From Algoriphagus aquimarinus (lineage in GTDB: Bacteria; Bacteroidota; Bacteroidia; Cytophagales; Cyclobacteriaceae), in assembly GCF_900112005.1 (NCBI RefSeq), contig NZ_FOKK01000007.1:210831-274830 (forward strand): 64,000 nucleotides of DNA, read 5' to 3'. Below, one piece after another: positions 63,771-64,000 of this stretch. A program made the position numbers and the translations under genes. The first letter of the stretch is position 1. The number at the start of each line of letters is the position of its first letter. The notes beneath the pieces are model-generated. The model worked only from the letters and a program-made list of their open reading frames with translations. It was not told the DNA's origin and made no database searches.

Positions 63771-64000
63771 ATGTATTTTTTGCCATACAACAAATCATTA
63801 CGTGAATTCTCCAGAGAACTTAGAGCCCATAGCACTCTTTCTGAAATTCTGCTTTGGCAGAAGTTAAGAGCGAGTCAATTCCGAGGTTATGGCTTTAATA
63901 GACAAAAGCCTCTAGGCAATTACATCGTTGATCTATACAGCAATAAATTAAACCTAGTGATTGAAATAGATGGTGACTCTCATTATAATGAACAAGCTAT
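63771..64000 (+). CDS. DUF559 endonuclease-like protein, cut by the window end
   Basis: At least 76 residues are visible from ATG 63771. RAHSTLSEILLWQKLRASQF, GYGFNRQKPLGNYIVDLYS and LVIEIDGDSHY are the DUF559 pattern, a Vsr-like PDDEXK nuclease fold whose D and E residues are present. Family members are single-domain proteins of about 120 residues, widespread and often next to repeats. The C-terminus lies outside the window. Confidence 0.85.
   Translation, partial: MYFLPYNKSLREFSRELRAHSTLSEILLWQKLRASQFRGYGFNRQKPLGNYIVDLYSNKLNLVIEIDGDSHYNEQA

Overview
The window reads as a chromosomal segment of a Bacteroidota bacterium, most likely a Cytophagales member of the Algoriphagus/Cyclobacterium type. 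This is inferred from family content and gene order (miaB, sigma-54 activator, lptE, secG, groESL; DUF3822 next to coaD; DUF1573; the DUF4157 effector style), from weak Shine-Dalgarno signals, and from palindromes and dispersed repeats typical of that group. No rRNA genes are present; one tRNA-Leu(UAG) is.

Layout. 1-2233: tail of a tyrosine-phosphatase-like gene, a parDE toxin-antitoxin pair with its own operator-like palindrome, and a DUF4143 ATPase behind a perfect 19-bp inverted repeat. 2508-8829 (minus): a tetR-tolC-adaptor-RND drug efflux operon with a TetR-type operator. 9023-13201: tRNA-Leu, an esterase, an acyltransferase, a GAF histidine kinase and a cyclophilin. 13235-21499: a non-phosphorylative L-fucose catabolic operon (mutarotase, L-fucose dehydrogenase, lactonase, keto-deoxy-fuconate dehydrogenase, FAH-type hydrolase, FucP), interrupted by a DUF1016 nuclease gene and with no recognisable fuconate dehydratase. 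21673-24263: a HAD hydrolase and an ABC exporter converge on an exact 18-copy heptamer array.

24452-35713 is the most unusual part. A tyrosine recombinase with two HARP-like N-terminal repeats is followed, in the same direction, by nine promoter-poor, AT-rich, functionally unrelated single-gene units separated by imperfect palindromes. In four consecutive units the first 7-10 bases (GTT...) are the exact reverse complement of the core that opens the palindrome at the unit's own 3' end; a fifth matches 8 of 9. This is the hallmark of integron gene cassettes and attC sites. The recombinase, however, lacks an evident IntI-specific insertion and carries an unusual N-terminus. I read this as an integron-like cassette system with a non-canonical recombinase. 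Cargo includes a DUF4157 (eCIS-type) protein fused to an inositol-polyphosphate-kinase-like domain, a sialidase, a DUF2071 protein, an alpha/beta hydrolase, a duplicated-domain secreted protein and several unknowns. One site is interrupted by an antisense, ORF-less group II intron remnant.

35815-42082: DUF1573, a RecD-like helicase, two NUDIX enzymes, DUF3822, coaD and pyrE. 42151-47057 (minus): a tight five-gene operon with two ATP-grasp-type proteins, a glutamate-cysteine-ligase-like enzyme, a class I glutamine amidotransferase and an esterase, suggesting an uncharacterised amide- or peptide-bond-forming pathway. 47176-57661: membrane, carbonic anhydrase-like and YceI genes, pabB-dinB, then miaB, sigma-54 activator, lptE and secG; just after lptE an old tandem duplication has fused an lptE 3' fragment in frame into the next gene. 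57765-59825: groESL behind a sigma-54-like promoter. 59943-64000: response regulator, serine hydrolase, small genes, then about 0.8 kb of ~200-bp tandem repeats leading to a DUF559 endonuclease gene cut by the window end.
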